DNA of 64,000 bases from Peptococcaceae bacterium 1198_IL3148 (GCA_036763105.1 JBAIYS010000008.1:62001-126000), one strand, 5' to 3'. Positions 1 to 10,602 are shown, counted from the first letter of the stretch. Notes: generated by a model from the sequence alone, not told the origin. Made by a program: numbers and translations.

Positions 1-1359
1 TTCAACCTGGGCCAACGAAATCTCATCCAACAACTGTCCCACTTCTTTGGAACTGGTTAACCCCAGGTGCTGCATTAAATCGTGACCGGTCACCAGCTTA
101 GGGGGGTGAACATATTTTTCCGGTTCATTGATGGCTAAGTGAAACATTTGCCCAATGTATTGCCGGTACTGATCCAGTTTTTCAAAATTATCGGTGGATA
201 AATAGGTGCTGGTGACGTCAGCCAACGAGAGCAGTAGACAATGGTTAATCAAATTATCCAGTTTACTAAACAAACGGTACATGGCCCCGGCGGATACTTT
301 AGGCTGGTTAAATAGCGCCAGCGGCCGCATGTGGTATTCCACCAATGTCAGTAGTGCACTTTTTTCTACCTTGCTGAGCTTAATCCGCTGGGCAAAATCC
401 TTAACAAATTTAACCCCCGCTTTGTCATGGCCGTAGAAGGTAATGCGTCCGTCTGGGCGTCTGCCTTGGGTGATTGTCTTGCCCACATCATGGAGCAGAC
501 AAGCCAATTTTAACACCACTAAATAAGAACGATTTGCGGCCAGCTTTCTGTTTATATCTGCCGCCACTTCCGACCAGATGCTGTGGTTGAGGGGTGGCGA
601 AGCAATAATCCCTTCTAATTGGCAAAGGGTCTTTAGACTGTGTTCCCAAACGTTATCCCGATGATAAAAATTTTGCTCCGTCCCCCTCATCTCATTTACC
701 TGGGGAAAAATATACCGCCATAAATCTACGCGGTCGTTAGCCAGTCGTATATACTGATAACTGTCAGCATTTAACAGCAACTGACTTAGCTCTTCCCATA
801 TCCTTTCACCACTGATGGCACTGATTTTTTCCGCACTGACAGCCATGGCCTTTAATGTTGCTTCATCTATCTCCATATCTAAATGGGCTGCCAGCCGCAG
901 GGCGCGCAATATGCGCAGGGGGTCGGCGGCAAAGGCCTGGGGACTGACCATCCTTATTTTTTTAGCCTTTAAATCACTTCTGCCTTGAACATCATCTATC
1001 AATTGGTTGCCATCGCCCATTAAAGGTATAGCCATGGCATTAATGGTAAAGTCACGATGTTTGAGATCCTCTTCAATGGTGGCACCTTTAAGGGCAGAAA
1101 AATCTAGGTGTAACGTTCTGCCGGACTGTTGTTTTATAGCCACCCGGGCCACTTGGTTTTCTCGATCCAGCACGATCAAGGTGCCGGCCAGCTTCTCTGC
1201 CACCGCCCGGGACACCACAAATACATCTTTATCCACCACAATGTCTAAATCATTGGTGTCAATTTGCAACAACCTATCCCGCACGAAACCGCCGACAATA
1301 TAACCGGTGGCACCGTAATCATGCAACGCACTTTTTATAACAGTCATTATCCTTAGCAT
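1..1359 (-). CDS. CCA tRNA nucleotidyltransferase / poly(A) polymerase family with HD domain (3' end outside window)
   Basis: Reading right to left from ATG at 1359 the frame stays open to the window edge (453 codons), so the C-terminus is missing. Visible are the nucleotidyltransferase-fold GGFVRDRLL near residue 22, the metal-binding pair in NDLDIVV near residue 37, and a C-terminal HD phosphohydrolase domain with LLHDVGK near residue 313. The family adds or repairs the 3' CCA of tRNAs in the cytoplasm; the HD domain is typical of bacterial class II members. The start is supported by AAGGAGGG seven bases upstream; a second ATG lies four codons downstream. A related polymerase role (poly(A) polymerase) cannot be separated by eye. 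Confidence 0.9.
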   Translation of the reverse strand, partial: MLRIMTVIKSALHDYGATGYIVGGFVRDRLLQIDTNDLDIVVDKDVFVVSRAVAEKLAGTLIVLDRENQVARVAIKQQSGRTLHLDFSALKGATIEEDLKHRDFTINAMAIPLMGDGNQLIDDVQGRSDLKAKKIRMVSPQAFAADPLRILRALRLAAHLDMEIDEATLKAMAVSAEKISAISGERIWEELSQLLLNADSYQYIRLANDRVDLWRYIFPQVNEMRGTEQNFYHRDNVWEHSLKTLCQLEGIIASPPLNHSIWSEVAADINRKLAANRSYLVVLKLACLLHDVGKTITQGRRPDGRITFYGHDKAGVKFVKDFAQRIKLSKVEKSALLTLVEYHMRPLALFNQPKVSAGAMYRLFSKLDNLINHCLLLSLADVTSTYLSTDNFEKLDQYRQYIGQMFHLAINEPEKYVHPPKLVTGHDLMQHLGLTSSKEVGQLLDEISLAQVE

Positions 1360-1392
1360 TGCCAAACCCTCCTTAGGGCCATTCTATCACAT

Positions 1393-2460
1393 TCATGGTT
1401 TGGGTTGCTGCTTCTTTGTTATAGTAATCACCGCCAGCAGTACAAAGGGTAGTACAATATGTATAAAAACACCGACATAGGCGATATTGGTGCTTAGCTC
1501 TCCCACTTCCACCAGGTTTCGGGGCCAGACACCGATGGTCATCGCAATCACCGCTGAGGGCAATAGTATCGAACGATAATCCTTCAGTTTAAGAACCTCC
1601 TTTAGCGCCTCGCTGGCGATATACAAGCAACCGGCAATGACACTAAAGGCATTGGTTACCCACACCAGCATAAAGGGCGCGTCCATGGGAAATGGCGCCG
1701 CCCGAATAAAGGATATGGTGGGCCAAATTTCCCGGGACACTTCACAACTATTAAATAAAGCAATTGTAACCACTGTCATTTCCACATAGGCAATGGTAAC
1801 CAGCAGTAGCGCCAAAGAGGCCATCTTCCCCGTGCCCCGGTGGCTATTTAGATAAGGATATAAAAAGGCCAAAATGATAAACCCCGAATAGGCTGATTGA
1901 ATATTAACCAAACCCTCTGCCCAGGGTAACGATCCGCGATCCCAGAGGGGCAACAGGTTGTCACTGGCAAGCGCCGGTATGGTCAGTAGTGTTAATATTA
2001 TTATTGCCATCAACTTTAGCACAAACAGCACTGTGTTGGTCCGGGCCAGCACTTCTATGCCCTGATAAACGGCATACACCGCCACTGCCATAACCAGCGC
2101 CATTAGCACCACAATGGGCGTTTGGGAATAAACCGAAGTGATGGCAATATTGACCACCCCTCTGGCCACATTTCCGGCCTCGAATATAAAGTCAATGCCA
2201 ATAATTAACCCCACTAAAGTACCAATCACGCCACCAAAGACCCGCTTGTTTAAGTTGACAAAACTGGCATCTGGGAACTGGCGGCATACCTTTACCAACG
2301 CAATTACCGCCAATATAGACCCCAGACCCTGCAATAGTACAATTATCCAGCCACCGGGCCCTGCCAATCCCGCCGCCAGCCGGGGTAAAACGTTTAGTCC
2401 ATTGGCCAGCATGGTGCTAAAAACCATAACCATTAGTTGGAAGTTGGAAATTTGAACCAT
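1393..2460 (-). CDS. GerAB/ArcD/ProY-family spore germination permease
   Basis: A protein of about 355 residues with roughly ten hydrophobic segments and the layout of the GerAB family, the membrane subunit of spore nutrient receptors (APC superfamily). Usually gerA, gerB and gerC occur together; here no GerAA or GerAC partner is beside it, so it is an orphan. The frame could begin at 2496, but the extra 12 residues are unlike the family, which normally begins just before the first membrane segment; ATG at 2460 is preferred, although its G-rich upstream stretch is only a fair ribosome site. It supports an endospore-forming host. Ligand unknown. Confidence 0.8.
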   Translation of the reverse strand: MVQISNFQLMVMVFSTMLANGLNVLPRLAAGLAGPGGWIIVLLQGLGSILAVIALVKVCRQFPDASFVNLNKRVFGGVIGTLVGLIIGIDFIFEAGNVARGVVNIAITSVYSQTPIVVLMALVMAVAVYAVYQGIEVLARTNTVLFVLKLMAIIILTLLTIPALASDNLLPLWDRGSLPWAEGLVNIQSAYSGFIILAFLYPYLNSHRGTGKMASLALLLVTIAYVEMTVVTIALFNSCEVSREIWPTISFIRAAPFPMDAPFMLVWVTNAFSVIAGCLYIASEALKEVLKLKDYRSILLPSAVIAMTIGVWPRNLVEVGELSTNIAYVGVFIHIVLPFVLLAVITITKKQQPKP

Positions 2461-2528
2461 CGGATACAATAACCCCCCATGGTTATCATTTCCCATCTTA
2501 ACTTTAATTACTATATGTTGAAAATGTC

Positions 2529-2563
2529 AAAAAAAATCAACGGATCTAATATATATCCGTTGA
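2529..2563 (-). terminator. Rho-independent terminator of the large activase gene
   Basis: On the minus strand the 9-bp stem TCAACGGAT / ATCCGTTGA is followed directly by eight T residues. It lies about 40 bases after the stop of the activase gene and before the germination permease. Confidence 0.85.
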
Positions 2564-2604
2564 TTAGACAAATCTATTTATATAAGTAATCAGTTGATTG
2601 ACCA

Positions 2605-5600
2605 CTACAAAAGTTGTTCCTTAGCATTGGCCTGGGGCAGTAGGTTTGTAGTTAATTTTTGGCTAACTTTTTCGCTGTGATAGGTTGGGTTATTTTTTTG
2701 CCCCAAATTCTTAAAGGCCGTTGACAACATCAGTTTAATTCTGTTTAACTGATTGACTTCACTGGCTCCGGGGTCATAGTCTATGGCCGCTATATTAGAG
2801 CTGGGATACGACCTTCTCAGTTCTCTGATCATCCCCTTACCCACAATATGGTTGGGCAGACAGGCAAAGGGCTGTAAACAAACAATGTTATTGACCCCAC
2901 TGTGAATAAGTTCTACCATTTCACCCACTAAAAACCAACCTTCTCCGGTCTGATTGCCCAGCGACAGGTGCTTTTCAGCATATCTGGCTATCTCATCAAT
3001 GGTTTTGGGCGGTTCAAAACGTTTGCTGGCGGCCAGTGCCTTTCTCATTTCTTTGCGATAGGATTCCAAGCGGTAAATAGAATATTTGCCGCCAACCATT
3101 TTCCAAAAACCTCCTGATAATTGCTGGTACTTTATTTTCTGATCATAGGCGCCGTATAGGAAAAAGTCTAATAAATCCGGCACCACCGCTTCGGCTCCCT
3201 CGGCCTCCAACAGTCTTACTATATTATTGTTGGCTGTGGGGTGATACTTAACCAGAATTTCTCCCACTACCCCTACCCTAGGTTTAACCACATCTTCGTT
3301 AATGGGCAAGTTATCAAAGTCATTGACAATTTGATGAATATTAGCTGCAAATTGTTTTTTATCACTGTCATTTAATGCTGCAATACACTTATCAACCCAG
3401 TGATGGTATAACTGGTCGGCGGAACCAGGCACCTTTTCATAGGGCCGCACCCGATACAGCACCCGCATCAGCAAATCGCCGTACACAATCCCCATCAGTA
3501 AATCGTTAAACATTGGCACGGTAATTTTAAAGCCAGGGTTTTTTTCTAGCCCGGCGGTATTGAGGGAAATTACCGGAATATGCCCCCAACCCACGTCCCG
3601 AAGGGCCTTTCTAATGATGGCAATATAGTTGGTGGCTCGACATCCCCCACCGGTTTGGGTAATAATTACCGAGGTGTTGTTTAAATCGTATTTACCGGAT
3701 TGCAATGCTTCCATCAGTTGACCAACCACAATGATGGTGGGATAACAGGCGTCGTTGTGCACATATTTTAGACCCACATCGACGGCCTCTTTGTCCACCT
3801 CCGGTAGCACCTCAATGTTATAGCCAGCCTTTCTAAAACCAGTTTTTAAAAACTGAAAATGAATGGGTGACATTTGGGGTGCCAAAATGGTGTGATTTTT
3901 CTTCATTTCTTCAGTAAAGATTGTTCTGGCCGGCAGTTGGTATAGCTTACGGGGTTGGAAGTTATTCTTGTCCCGTTCGTTAATGGCGGCAATTAAAGAA
4001 CGAAGGCGAATTCTGGCCGCACCCAAGTTGTTGATTTCATCTATTTTTAACACAGTGTATATCTTGCCATAGCAATCTAAAATCTCTTTAACTTGGTCTG
4101 TGGTCACCGCATCTAAACCACAGCCAAAGGAGTTAAGTTGAATTAACTCTAAATTTTTATGTTGGGCCACATAACTGGCGGCTGCATAAAGTCTGCTATG
4201 GTAAACCCACTGATCCACCACCCGGATCGGTCTTTCAACCTTCCCTAGGTGTCTGATGGCATCCTCAGAAAGCACCGCAAAGCCGTAGGAGGCAACCATT
4301 TCCGGCACACCGTGGTTTATTTCTGGGTCGATGTGATAGGGCCTGCCCACCAGCACAATCCCTTTAATGCCATGCTCTTCAATGTATTTAATGGTTTCTT
4401 CCCCTTTGGCCCGCACATCTTGCTTAAAGCGTTCCAGTTCAGCATAGGCTTTGTGAACGGCCTTAGCCAGTGCAAGGCGGGGTAAATTTTCCGCTGCCAA
4501 TTCTTCCGCCAAACGTTTGATCATGCGCTTGGGCATATCAATGGGTAAAAATGGCTTATAATAAGTGACATTATTTTCGCGAATGATATCCATATTGGCG
4601 CTAATGGTTTCTGGATAAGAGGTTACAATAGGACAATTGAACTTATTATCCGCCTCTGGATCTTCCGGAATATTGTAAGGTATGCAGGGGTGGAAAATCT
4701 TTTTAACCCCTTTATTAATCAAGTCCACCACATGTCCGTGAACCAACTTAGCTGGATAACAAGTCGATTCCGACGGAATGGTATCCATACCCAGTTCATA
4801 AATTTCTTTGGATGACCGACCGGAAAGCACCACCCGATATCCCAGCTCGGTAAAAAAGGTAAACCAGAAGGGATAGTCCTCATACATATTTAGCACCCGG
4901 GGTATACCGATGGTTCCCCGGGGGGCGTCCTCTTCCGCCAGCGGTTTGTAGCTAAATAGGCGCCGATACTTATATTGATAGAGGTTGGGAATGTCACTTT
5001 TAACCCGTTCTTTGCCTTCGCCCCGCTCACAACGGTTGCCAGAGATAAATTCTCCGCCGTTGGAAAAATGTTTAACGGTCACCAAACAATTGTTGCCGCA
5101 TAAGCCACAGCGTCTCATGGTGGTTTCGGTGGTTAATTGTTTTAACTCCTCACCCTGTAAAAGATCTGTTTGATAACCGGCTTGATAACGCTCCCGGGCA
5201 ATTAGTGCCGCTCCAAAGGCACCCATAATACCCGAAATATCCGGGCGAATAACCTCTTTACCAATAATTTGCTCCAACGCCCGCAACACTGTGTCATTGT
5301 AAAATGTACCGCCCTGAACAACTATTTTTTCACCCAGTTCTTCAGCGGTTTTTAATCTAATTACTTTAAAGAGTGCATTTTTAATCACCGATATGGAAAT
5401 ACCAGCAGAAATATCGTTAACGGTAGCCCCTTCCTTTTGGGCTTGTTTTACTTTGGAGTTCATAAACACGGTGCAACGGGTACCCAAGTCCACCGGGTTT
5501 TCAGCCCTAACCCCCAAGTGAGCAAAATCTTTAACTTCCATATTGAGGGAACGAGCAAAGGTTTCGATAAAGGATCCACAGCCCGAAGAGCAAGCTTCAT

Positions 5601-6924
5601 TCAACATAATGGAATCGATGTTGCCATCTTTAATCACCAGACTTTTCATGTCCTGGCCACCAATATCCAACACAAACTCCACGCCCGGCAGGAAAAATTC
5701 CGCAGCCTTATAATGGGCCACCGTTTCAATTTCCCCAATGTCTATTTTGAGGGCCGCTTTAATCAAGTGCTCCCCATATCCGGTGACAGCAGAATTTACT
5801 ATTTTAACAGCATCACTCTTTTGCTGATACAAATCAGCCAAGGCCTCGATGGTGGACTCCAGTGGCCTACCCTGATTGCTGCCGTAATGTGAATAGAGTA
5901 AAGCACCATCTTCACTAATCAAGGCCAATTTGGTGGTGGTGGAACCGGCATCGATCCCTAAGTAAGCATTGCCTTGATAATTGGCCAAATCCACCCTTTT
6001 TACTCGATGCTGGCCGTGCCGGTGTTGGAATTGTTGATATTCGTCCTGGCTGGCAAACAAAGCTGGCAGTGTCTTCTCTTCTTCATTTTCCCAGTTGTTA
6101 ATTTCTGTCAATCTCTGGTATAAATCCTTTGGGAAAATAGGAGTTTCTTTTTTACCGGACAAGGCGGCCCCTAGGGCCACAAAGAACTGTGAGTAATCAG
6201 GATAAATTACTTCATCGTCCCTTAGCTTTAATGTCTTGACAAACAATTTTCTTAATTCAGGAATAAAGTGTAACGGACCACCCAAAAAGGCCACACGGCC
6301 TTTAATGGGTCTACCCTGGGCTAAACCACTGATGGTTTGGTTTACCACCGCCTGTAAAACCGAAGCAGCAATATCCTCTTTGTTGGCCCCTTCATTTAAT
6401 AACGCCTGAATATCAGTTTTTGCAAAAACACCACATCTAGAGGCAATGGGATAAATGTTTTGGTGTTGAGCAGCCAATTCATTTAAACCAGCAACATCAG
6501 TCTGTAACAGGGCAGCCATTTGATCAATAAATGCACCGGTGCCACCGGCACAGGTTCCATTCATCCTTTGCTCCACCGAATCTCCCAAATATGTAATTTT
6601 AGCATCTTCGCCACCCAGTTCGATGGCCACATCTGTCTTCGGTATGATGCGTTCTATGGCATTGGTACAGGCAATGACCTCTTGTATAAAGGTAACCTTT
6701 AGCTTTTTAGAGGTATTGAAACCGCCGGACCCGGTAACCATCAAAGTTATCGGGTTATTCTTTAGCACCGATTTAGCCTCTTCAAATACAGCTACCACTG
6801 ATTTTTTTACATCTGAAAAATGTCGGAAATAATTTTTGAAGATAACATGACCCTCTTGATTTAATACAACTATTTTTGTAGTTGTGGAACCAATGTCCAG
6901 TCCAACATTTAACCTTTTATCCAT
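2605..6924 (-). CDS. Fused acyl-CoA dehydratase activase / 2-hydroxyacyl-CoA dehydratase-like protein (BadF/HgdC type)
   Basis: A 1439-residue protein starting at ATG 6924 behind GGAGGAG. It holds two BadF/BadG/HgdC ATPase domains in tandem: [10 protein letters not shown] near residue 8 with its cluster-binding loop [10 protein letters not shown], and [10 protein letters not shown] near residue 325 with [10 protein letters not shown] cysteine motif CGLCGNNC (about residue 655), a DUF2229-type region and a C-terminal HgdB-like part follow. HgdC proteins use ATP to drive one-electron reduction of 2-hydroxyacyl-CoA dehydratases or double-cubane proteins. This long fused form is widespread in anaerobes but its substrate is not established. 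It is a single-gene unit with its own terminator. It could serve the double-cubane protein at 14.7 kb (inference). Confidence 0.85.
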   Translation of the reverse strand: MDKRLNVGLDIGSTTTKIVVLNQEGHVIFKNYFRHFSDVKKSVVAVFEEAKSVLKNNPITLMVTGSGGFNTSKKLKVTFIQEVIACTNAIERIIPKTDVAIELGGEDAKITYLGDSVEQRMNGTCAGGTGAFIDQMAALLQTDVAGLNELAAQHQNIYPIASRCGVFAKTDIQALLNEGANKEDIAASVLQAVVNQTISGLAQGRPIKGRVAFLGGPLHFIPELRKLFVKTLKLRDDEVIYPDYSQFFVALGAALSGKKETPIFPKDLYQRLTEINNWENEEEKTLPALFASQDEYQQFQHRHGQHRVKRVDLANYQGNAYLGIDAGSTTTKLALISEDGALLYSHYGSNQGRPLESTIEALADLYQQKSDAVKIVNSAVTGYGEHLIKAALKIDIGEIETVAHYKAAEFFLPGVEFVLDIGGQDMKSLVIKDGNIDSIMLNEACSSGCGSFIETFARSLNMEVKDFAHLGVRAENPVDLGTRCTVFMNSKVKQAQKEGATVNDISAGISISVIKNALFKVIRLKTAEELGEKIVVQGGTFYNDTVLRALEQIIGKEVIRPDISGIMGAFGAALIARERYQAGYQTDLLQGEELKQLTTETTMRRCGLCGNNCLVTVKHFSNGGEFISGNRCERGEGKERVKSDIPNLYQYKYRRLFSYKPLAEEDAPRGTIGIPRVLNMYEDYPFWFTFFTELGYRVVLSGRSSKEIYELGMDTIPSESTCYPAKLVHGHVVDLINKGVKKIFHPCIPYNIPEDPEADNKFNCPIVTSYPETISANMDIIRENNVTYYKPFLPIDMPKRMIKRLAEELAAENLPRLALAKAVHKAYAELERFKQDVRAKGEETIKYIEEHGIKGIVLVGRPYHIDPEINHGVPEMVASYGFAVLSEDAIRHLGKVERPIRVVDQWVYHSRLYAAASYVAQHKNLELIQLNSFGCGLDAVTTDQVKEILDCYGKIYTVLKIDEINNLGAARIRLRSLIAAINERDKNNFQPRKLYQLPARTIFTEEMKKNHTILAPQMSPIHFQFLKTGFRKAGYNIEVLPEVDKEAVDVGLKYVHNDACYPTIIVVGQLMEALQSGKYDLNNTSVIITQTGGGCRATNYIAIIRKALRDVGWGHIPVISLNTAGLEKNPGFKITVPMFNDLLMGIVYGDLLMRVLYRVRPYEKVPGSADQLYHHWVDKCIAALNDSDKKQFAANIHQIVNDFDNLPINEDVVKPRVGVVGEILVKYHPTANNNIVRLLEAEGAEAVVPDLLDFFLYGAYDQKIKYQQLSGGFWKMVGGKYSIYRLESYRKEMRKALAASKRFEPPKTIDEIARYAEKHLSLGNQTGEGWFLVGEMVELIHSGVNNIVCLQPFACLPNHIVGKGMIRELRRSYPSSNIAAIDYDPGASEVNQLNRIKLMLSTAFKNLGQKNNPTYHSEKVSQKLTTNLLPQANAKEQLL

Positions 6925-7084
6925 TTAGCTCCTCCAGTTGATTGCATACTAACTATTTGATTAGCTTTACCTTTTCCATATATTATCATCTATTCTTTAC
7001 TAGGTTCAATAATTATCGTCAATTTTAACTATACTTAAAATGTTGATAAAAAGGAAGCATCTAAAATCTAGAAAAAGAGAAACC

Positions 7085-8032
7085 CTAGTATGTTTCCCTT
7101 TTCCCAGTCATTATTCTTTTTACAAGCAGCGATTCCAGTTGGATAAAATAATTTGTTTTGGACAGAGAAAAGATTATTAATGCTGCCCAAATAAAAACAA
7201 ATGACACCAAATGTACCTTTGTAAAGGGTTCGTGATACAAGAACACCCCTAACAGCAGGGCAATGGTGGGGGCGATATACTGAATAAAGCCAACCACCGA
7301 AAGGGGTAACCGTTTGGCCCCGCTAGCAAACAAAATTAATGGTATCGCAGTCACTACCCCGGCACCCATTAATAAGGCTGAAATCTTTAAACCACCAAAG
7401 GCACCGCCCCCCTGATTGTGAACATAAGTTAAAAATATCAGCGCAAAGGGGGTGATAAATAGCGTTTCTAAGCCTAATCCGGTCAGCGCACCGTAGCTGA
7501 TGGTCTTTTTAAGCAAGCCGTATAAACCAAAGCTGATGGCCAATGTTAAGGCAATCCAGGGCACACTGCCAAAATGAAGGGTAACTATTAACACTCCAAT
7601 TAGTGCCAAACAAAAGGAAACCATTTGCCAAAGGGAAAGTTTTTCCCTTAGCACAATAACCCCTAACATAACACTAATTAATGGATTAATATAGTAGCCT
7701 AAACTGGTTTCGATTACATGATTACTGTTAACAGCCCATATGTATGTAAGCCAATTGACACTGACAATGGCCGAAGCGGCAAAAACTAAAAAAAATTTTT
7801 TGGGGTGGTGAACAATGTCCACAAAATCCGCAAAAAAGGCTTTTATCTGACCGCTAACCAATAAAAGGGCCAGCACAAAAATGAAGGACCAAAAAATTCT
7901 ATGGGCCAATACCTGGGTGGCAGGGACGCTTTGGACAAACTTCCAATAGATGGGCAATATTCCCCAAAAAAAATAGGCAATGGCAACGGATAACACACCT
8001 AATGTTTGCTCACTTTGCTTTTGTAACTTCAT
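7085..8032 (-). CDS. rarD: RarD-like EamA/DMT-family permease
   Basis: A 315-residue integral membrane protein with about ten hydrophobic helices arranged as two EamA repeats. The start (IAYFFWGILPIYWKF) and the pattern through SNHVIETSLGYYINPL match RarD, a group of drug/metabolite superfamily permeases first linked to chloramphenicol sensitivity; the true substrate is not known. It stands alone, divergent from the MarR-family gene at 8196, and the shared 160-base region between them may carry both promoters. Assignment to RarD is by recognised sequence pattern. Confidence 0.85.
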   Translation of the reverse strand: MKLQKQSEQTLGVLSVAIAYFFWGILPIYWKFVQSVPATQVLAHRIFWSFIFVLALLLVSGQIKAFFADFVDIVHHPKKFFLVFAASAIVSVNWLTYIWAVNSNHVIETSLGYYINPLISVMLGVIVLREKLSLWQMVSFCLALIGVLIVTLHFGSVPWIALTLAISFGLYGLLKKTISYGALTGLGLETLFITPFALIFLTYVHNQGGGAFGGLKISALLMGAGVVTAIPLILFASGAKRLPLSVVGFIQYIAPTIALLLGVFLYHEPFTKVHLVSFVFIWAALIIFSLSKTNYFIQLESLLVKRIMTGKRETY

Positions 8033-8195
8033 AGCATTTACCTCAACATCTTTTAATTTTTAAAGCAATAAAGTTATTTTAATTTTATATCAGTATTATT
8101 GCAACCAAAAAACTTATATACCAGTCCCCAAATTTGACAGGAAATATATATTATATATACTATAAAATATATATAATTTCAAACGGAGGGGTCCA

Positions 8196-8648
8196 ATGAA
8201 AGTTTCTGATTTCAAAAACACCATGTGGGATTATACCAGAAAAATTGCCGAAAGTATGAACAACGCCTTTAGCCCAGTGTGTGAAGAACATCACCTTACA
8301 ATGATGCAGGCCAGAATACTTATGGAATTATATCATAATAAATCTCATACTGTGGGCAGTTTAGCCAATAGTCTCAGCGTTGCCGGAGCTAATATTTCCA
8401 CCATGTGTAAAAAATTGGAGAGTAAAGGTTATCTAGAGCGGGTTAGAGATCAGGAGGATGAAAGGGTAGTTAAACTGGCATTAACCAACCGGGGCAAAAA
8501 AACGGTGCTCGCAATAGATAAATCCCTCAATGAAAAAATATCCCAACAAGTAGTTGGTGAAGCGAAAAAGGATTTTGATGATATTATCTTGGGCTTAAAA
8601 AAGCTTAACAGCTTATTACAAAAAATAAGTATAGTTGAGAAGGAGTAA
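8196..8648 (+). CDS. MarR-family transcriptional regulator
   Basis: A 150-residue winged-helix regulator. The central part (LTMMQARILMELYHNK, then SLANSLSVAGANISTMCKKLESKGYLER) has the MarR DNA-recognition helix, followed by the wing RDQEDERVVKLALTNRGK. MarR dimers usually repress their own and neighbouring genes and respond to small ligands. An ATG follows GGAGGGG at good spacing. The gene reads into a small membrane protein (1 base gap) and probably a glycosyltransferase; the divergent RarD-like permease is the other likely target. The AT-rich stretch just upstream (about 8140-8178) is nearly palindromic and could hold the operator, but composition makes this uncertain. Confidence 0.9.
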   Translation: MKVSDFKNTMWDYTRKIAESMNNAFSPVCEEHHLTMMQARILMELYHNKSHTVGSLANSLSVAGANISTMCKKLESKGYLERVRDQEDERVVKLALTNRGKKTVLAIDKSLNEKISQQVVGEAKKDFDDIILGLKKLNSLLQKISIVEKE

Positions 8649-8649
8649 A

Positions 8650-9264
8650 ATGGGCAAATCTAATAAGAAAAATCTATGGATTTTTATTGTTATCCGTCTT
8701 TCAATAATAATTGCTGGACTAATAGCAATCATAGATAAAAATTGGACCTATTTGGCCATGGCCATTTTGACGTTACTGGTTATGTTACTGCCTTCTATTG
8801 TGGAGAAAAAATTTAACTTACAAATACCCAGTGAATTTGAGATAGTTTTGATTTTGTTTATTTACGCCGCCATCTTCCTCGGGGAGTTGCACCAGTTCTA
8901 TGACCGGTTTTGGTGGTGGGACAAAATGCTGCACAGCTTTTCCGGGCTAATCCTTGGCAATATTGGATTCTTAATCGTTAGTTATTTAAATAGCAGTACC
9001 AAAATGAACATTCAGTTAAGCCCTGTTTTTGTGGCTTTCTTTTCCTTTTGCTTTGCGGTGGCCATGGGGGCCATCTGGGAAATCTACGAATATTTTATGG
9101 ACAAGTGTTTTGGCTTCTTCATGCAAAGGGGCAGTTTAGATGACACCATGACGGATATTATTTTAGATACCTTGGGAGCATTAATATTTGCCATCTTAGG
9201 TTATTATCAACAAAAGGGCAAAATAAATATTATTTCTAAGTATTTAGTGAAATTTGATCAGTAA
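8650..9264 (+). CDS. DUF2238/YjdF-like integral membrane protein
   Basis: A 204-residue membrane protein with about five to six hydrophobic helices. Charged conserved-looking stretches sit between them: FYDRFWWWDKMLHSFSG, and a C-terminal GAIWEIYEYFMD followed by DDTMTDIILDTLGA. This pattern resembles the DUF2238 (YjdF) family, which has no assigned function. ATG at 8650 is chosen over an earlier in-frame ATG at 8635 because AAGGAG lies just before it; the spacing to the MarR stop is one base, so the two are probably co-translated. Confidence 0.7.
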   Translation: MGKSNKKNLWIFIVIRLSIIIAGLIAIIDKNWTYLAMAILTLLVMLLPSIVEKKFNLQIPSEFEIVLILFIYAAIFLGELHQFYDRFWWWDKMLHSFSGLILGNIGFLIVSYLNSSTKMNIQLSPVFVAFFSFCFAVAMGAIWEIYEYFMDKCFGFFMQRGSLDDTMTDIILDTLGALIFAILGYYQQKGKINIISKYLVKFDQ

Positions 9265-9287
9265 AGAATTATGGGGAGAGGGATAGC

Positions 9288-10091
9288 ATGAATATTCTAG
9301 TGACATTGGATGCAAATTATATCAGGCCCTTGAAGGTAATGCTTAAATCACTGTTCATTAACAATCCTGAGGAACAATTCAACATTTATTTGATGCATTC
9401 CAGCATCAAAGAACAAGAACTGTCGGATATAAAGCAATTTGTTACCAAGCATGAACATCAGCTTTTTGTCATTACCATTGGTGATCAGTATTTTAATGAC
9501 GCCCCCATCATCAAGCATTACACCAAAGAGATGTATTATCGGTTATTGGCCTTTAAATTCTTGCCGGAAAGTCTGGATAAAATTTTGTACCTCGATCCAG
9601 ATATCCTGGTGATAAATAAAATCAGCCAGCTGTATCATACCGACATCAGCAATAGTCTGTATGCGGCAGCATTTCATAAAATCTCGGTGAAAGAAATCAA
9701 CAAATTACGGCTATTTCCCTATGAAATCGAAGAATATTTTAACTCCGGAGTTCTTTTAATGAACCTCACTTTACAAAGGAAAAAAATAAATGAGCAGCAA
9801 ATCTATGAATTTGTTGACAAAAATAAAAATAGACTGATCCTGCCGGACCAAGATGTCATTAACGCCCTCTATTCAAAGGACATTAGACAAGTGGATGAAA
9901 TCTTATACAACTATGACCCTAGATATTACTGGTACTACAAAATTTCTAGCAAAGGTATCATTGATATGGACTATGTCATTAACCACACTGCAATTATCCA
10001 CTTCTGCGGCAAAAGAAAGCCCTGGAAACAAAATTACACCGGCAAATTCCATTCATTATACAAACATTATGAAAAATTAGCATTGCAGTAG
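9288..10091 (+). CDS. Glycosyltransferase family 8 protein
   Basis: A 267-residue GT-A fold glycosyltransferase. It shows the GT8 N-terminus (MNILVTLDANYI), the metal-binding DxD within YLDPD (Asp103-Pro-Asp105) and the C-terminal HxxGxxKPW signature as HFCGKRKPW near residue 243. GT8 enzymes are retaining transferases using UDP-glucose or UDP-galactose, often in surface polysaccharide synthesis. No other polysaccharide genes are near, so the acceptor cannot be told. A GGGGAGAGGG ribosome site precedes ATG 9288, 23 bases after the membrane protein, suggesting one operon with the MarR gene. A palindromic repeat that can act as terminator follows immediately. Confidence 0.88.
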   Translation: MNILVTLDANYIRPLKVMLKSLFINNPEEQFNIYLMHSSIKEQELSDIKQFVTKHEHQLFVITIGDQYFNDAPIIKHYTKEMYYRLLAFKFLPESLDKILYLDPDILVINKISQLYHTDISNSLYAAAFHKISVKEINKLRLFPYEIEEYFNSGVLLMNLTLQRKKINEQQIYEFVDKNKNRLILPDQDVINALYSKDIRQVDEILYNYDPRYYWYYKISSKGIIDMDYVINHTAIIHFCGKRKPWKQNYTGKFHSLYKHYEKLALQ

Positions 10092-10092
10092 C

Positions 10093-10116
10093 GGGACAAG
10101 GGACTTTCCTTGTCCC
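10093..10116. repeat. Palindromic intergenic repeat, copy 1 (possible terminator)
   Basis: GGGACAAGG / CCTTGTCCC, 9-bp arms with a 6-base loop, followed by a CCGCTCTAATAAAT tail. A second copy with the same arms and the same tail lies at 10534. No T-run follows immediately, so it may be a dispersed repeat that also ends transcription of the glycosyltransferase operon. Confidence 0.65.
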
Positions 10117-10137
10117 AGCCGCTCTAATAAATTTCTT

Positions 10138-10503
10138 CTATATAAATCTATATCCCGCTGCGGTTAATACTTCAATGGCGGAAGTAAGGTTATCTTCTTT
10201 TACAAAAATATAATCTGTATTATATGTAGAAACAACAAAGATGCCAATTTTGTTGTCCGCCAATATTTTTGATATCTTTGATAGAATGCCAATCAAAGAA
10301 AAGTCCAACTCACCATTTATCCGAAAGGCGCTCCATCCCTTTTCACACTCAACACAATTACCTGGAACATATTTGGTTTGACAAACCAAAGAAATTTCTT
10401 CGTCAGTCTTTGCTAAGAAAACATATTCATCGTTAAAATTCACTTTTGAAAGATCTATTACTTTACATATTGAAAAGCTTTTTTCTATAAGTTTTAGTTC
10501 CAC
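10138..10503 (-). CDS. ACT domain-containing protein
   Basis: A 121-residue soluble protein. The second half, with SLIGILSKISKILADNKIGIFVVSTYNTDYIFV, reads as an ACT ligand-binding domain (the ACT_7-like single-domain type), and the ending DNLTSAIEVLTAAGYRFI fits. Such small proteins sense amino acids or related ligands but have no settled role. It is a single gene framed on both sides by copies of the same palindromic repeat. The stretch CVECEKGW contains two cysteines of unknown meaning. Confidence 0.75.
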   Translation of the reverse strand: MELKLIEKSFSICKVIDLSKVNFNDEYVFLAKTDEEISLVCQTKYVPGNCVECEKGWSAFRINGELDFSLIGILSKISKILADNKIGIFVVSTYNTDYIFVKEDNLTSAIEVLTAAGYRFI

Positions 10504-10533
10504 CTTGACACCTCACTAAATTAATAATATACA

Positions 10534-10558
10534 GGACAAGGGGACAGGCTCCTTGTCC
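10534..10558. repeat. Palindromic intergenic repeat, copy 2
   Basis: GGACAAGG / CCTTGTCC arms with a 9-base loop, then the tail CCCGCTCTAATGAAT, closely matching the copy at 10093. The two copies bracket the ACT-domain gene in the same orientation. Confidence 0.65.
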
Positions 10559-10602
10559 CACCCGCTCTAATGAATCAAATATCTATTAAAGCCAAAACAA
10601 CA

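Noticed and set aside
2138-2455. Open frames on the strand opposite the germination permease, activase, groEL and formate dehydrogenase genes
   Set aside because: They lack ribosome sites and family patterns and lie fully inside well-supported genes; they are shadows of codon bias.
8100-8180. MarR operator in the AT-rich palindrome
   Set aside because: The stretch is almost pure A/T, so symmetry is expected by chance; mentioned only as a possibility in the gene entry.
9853-10080. 75-residue frame inside the glycosyltransferase gene
   Set aside because: Same strand, different frame, wholly inside a gene with intact GT8 motifs up to HFCGKRKPW.
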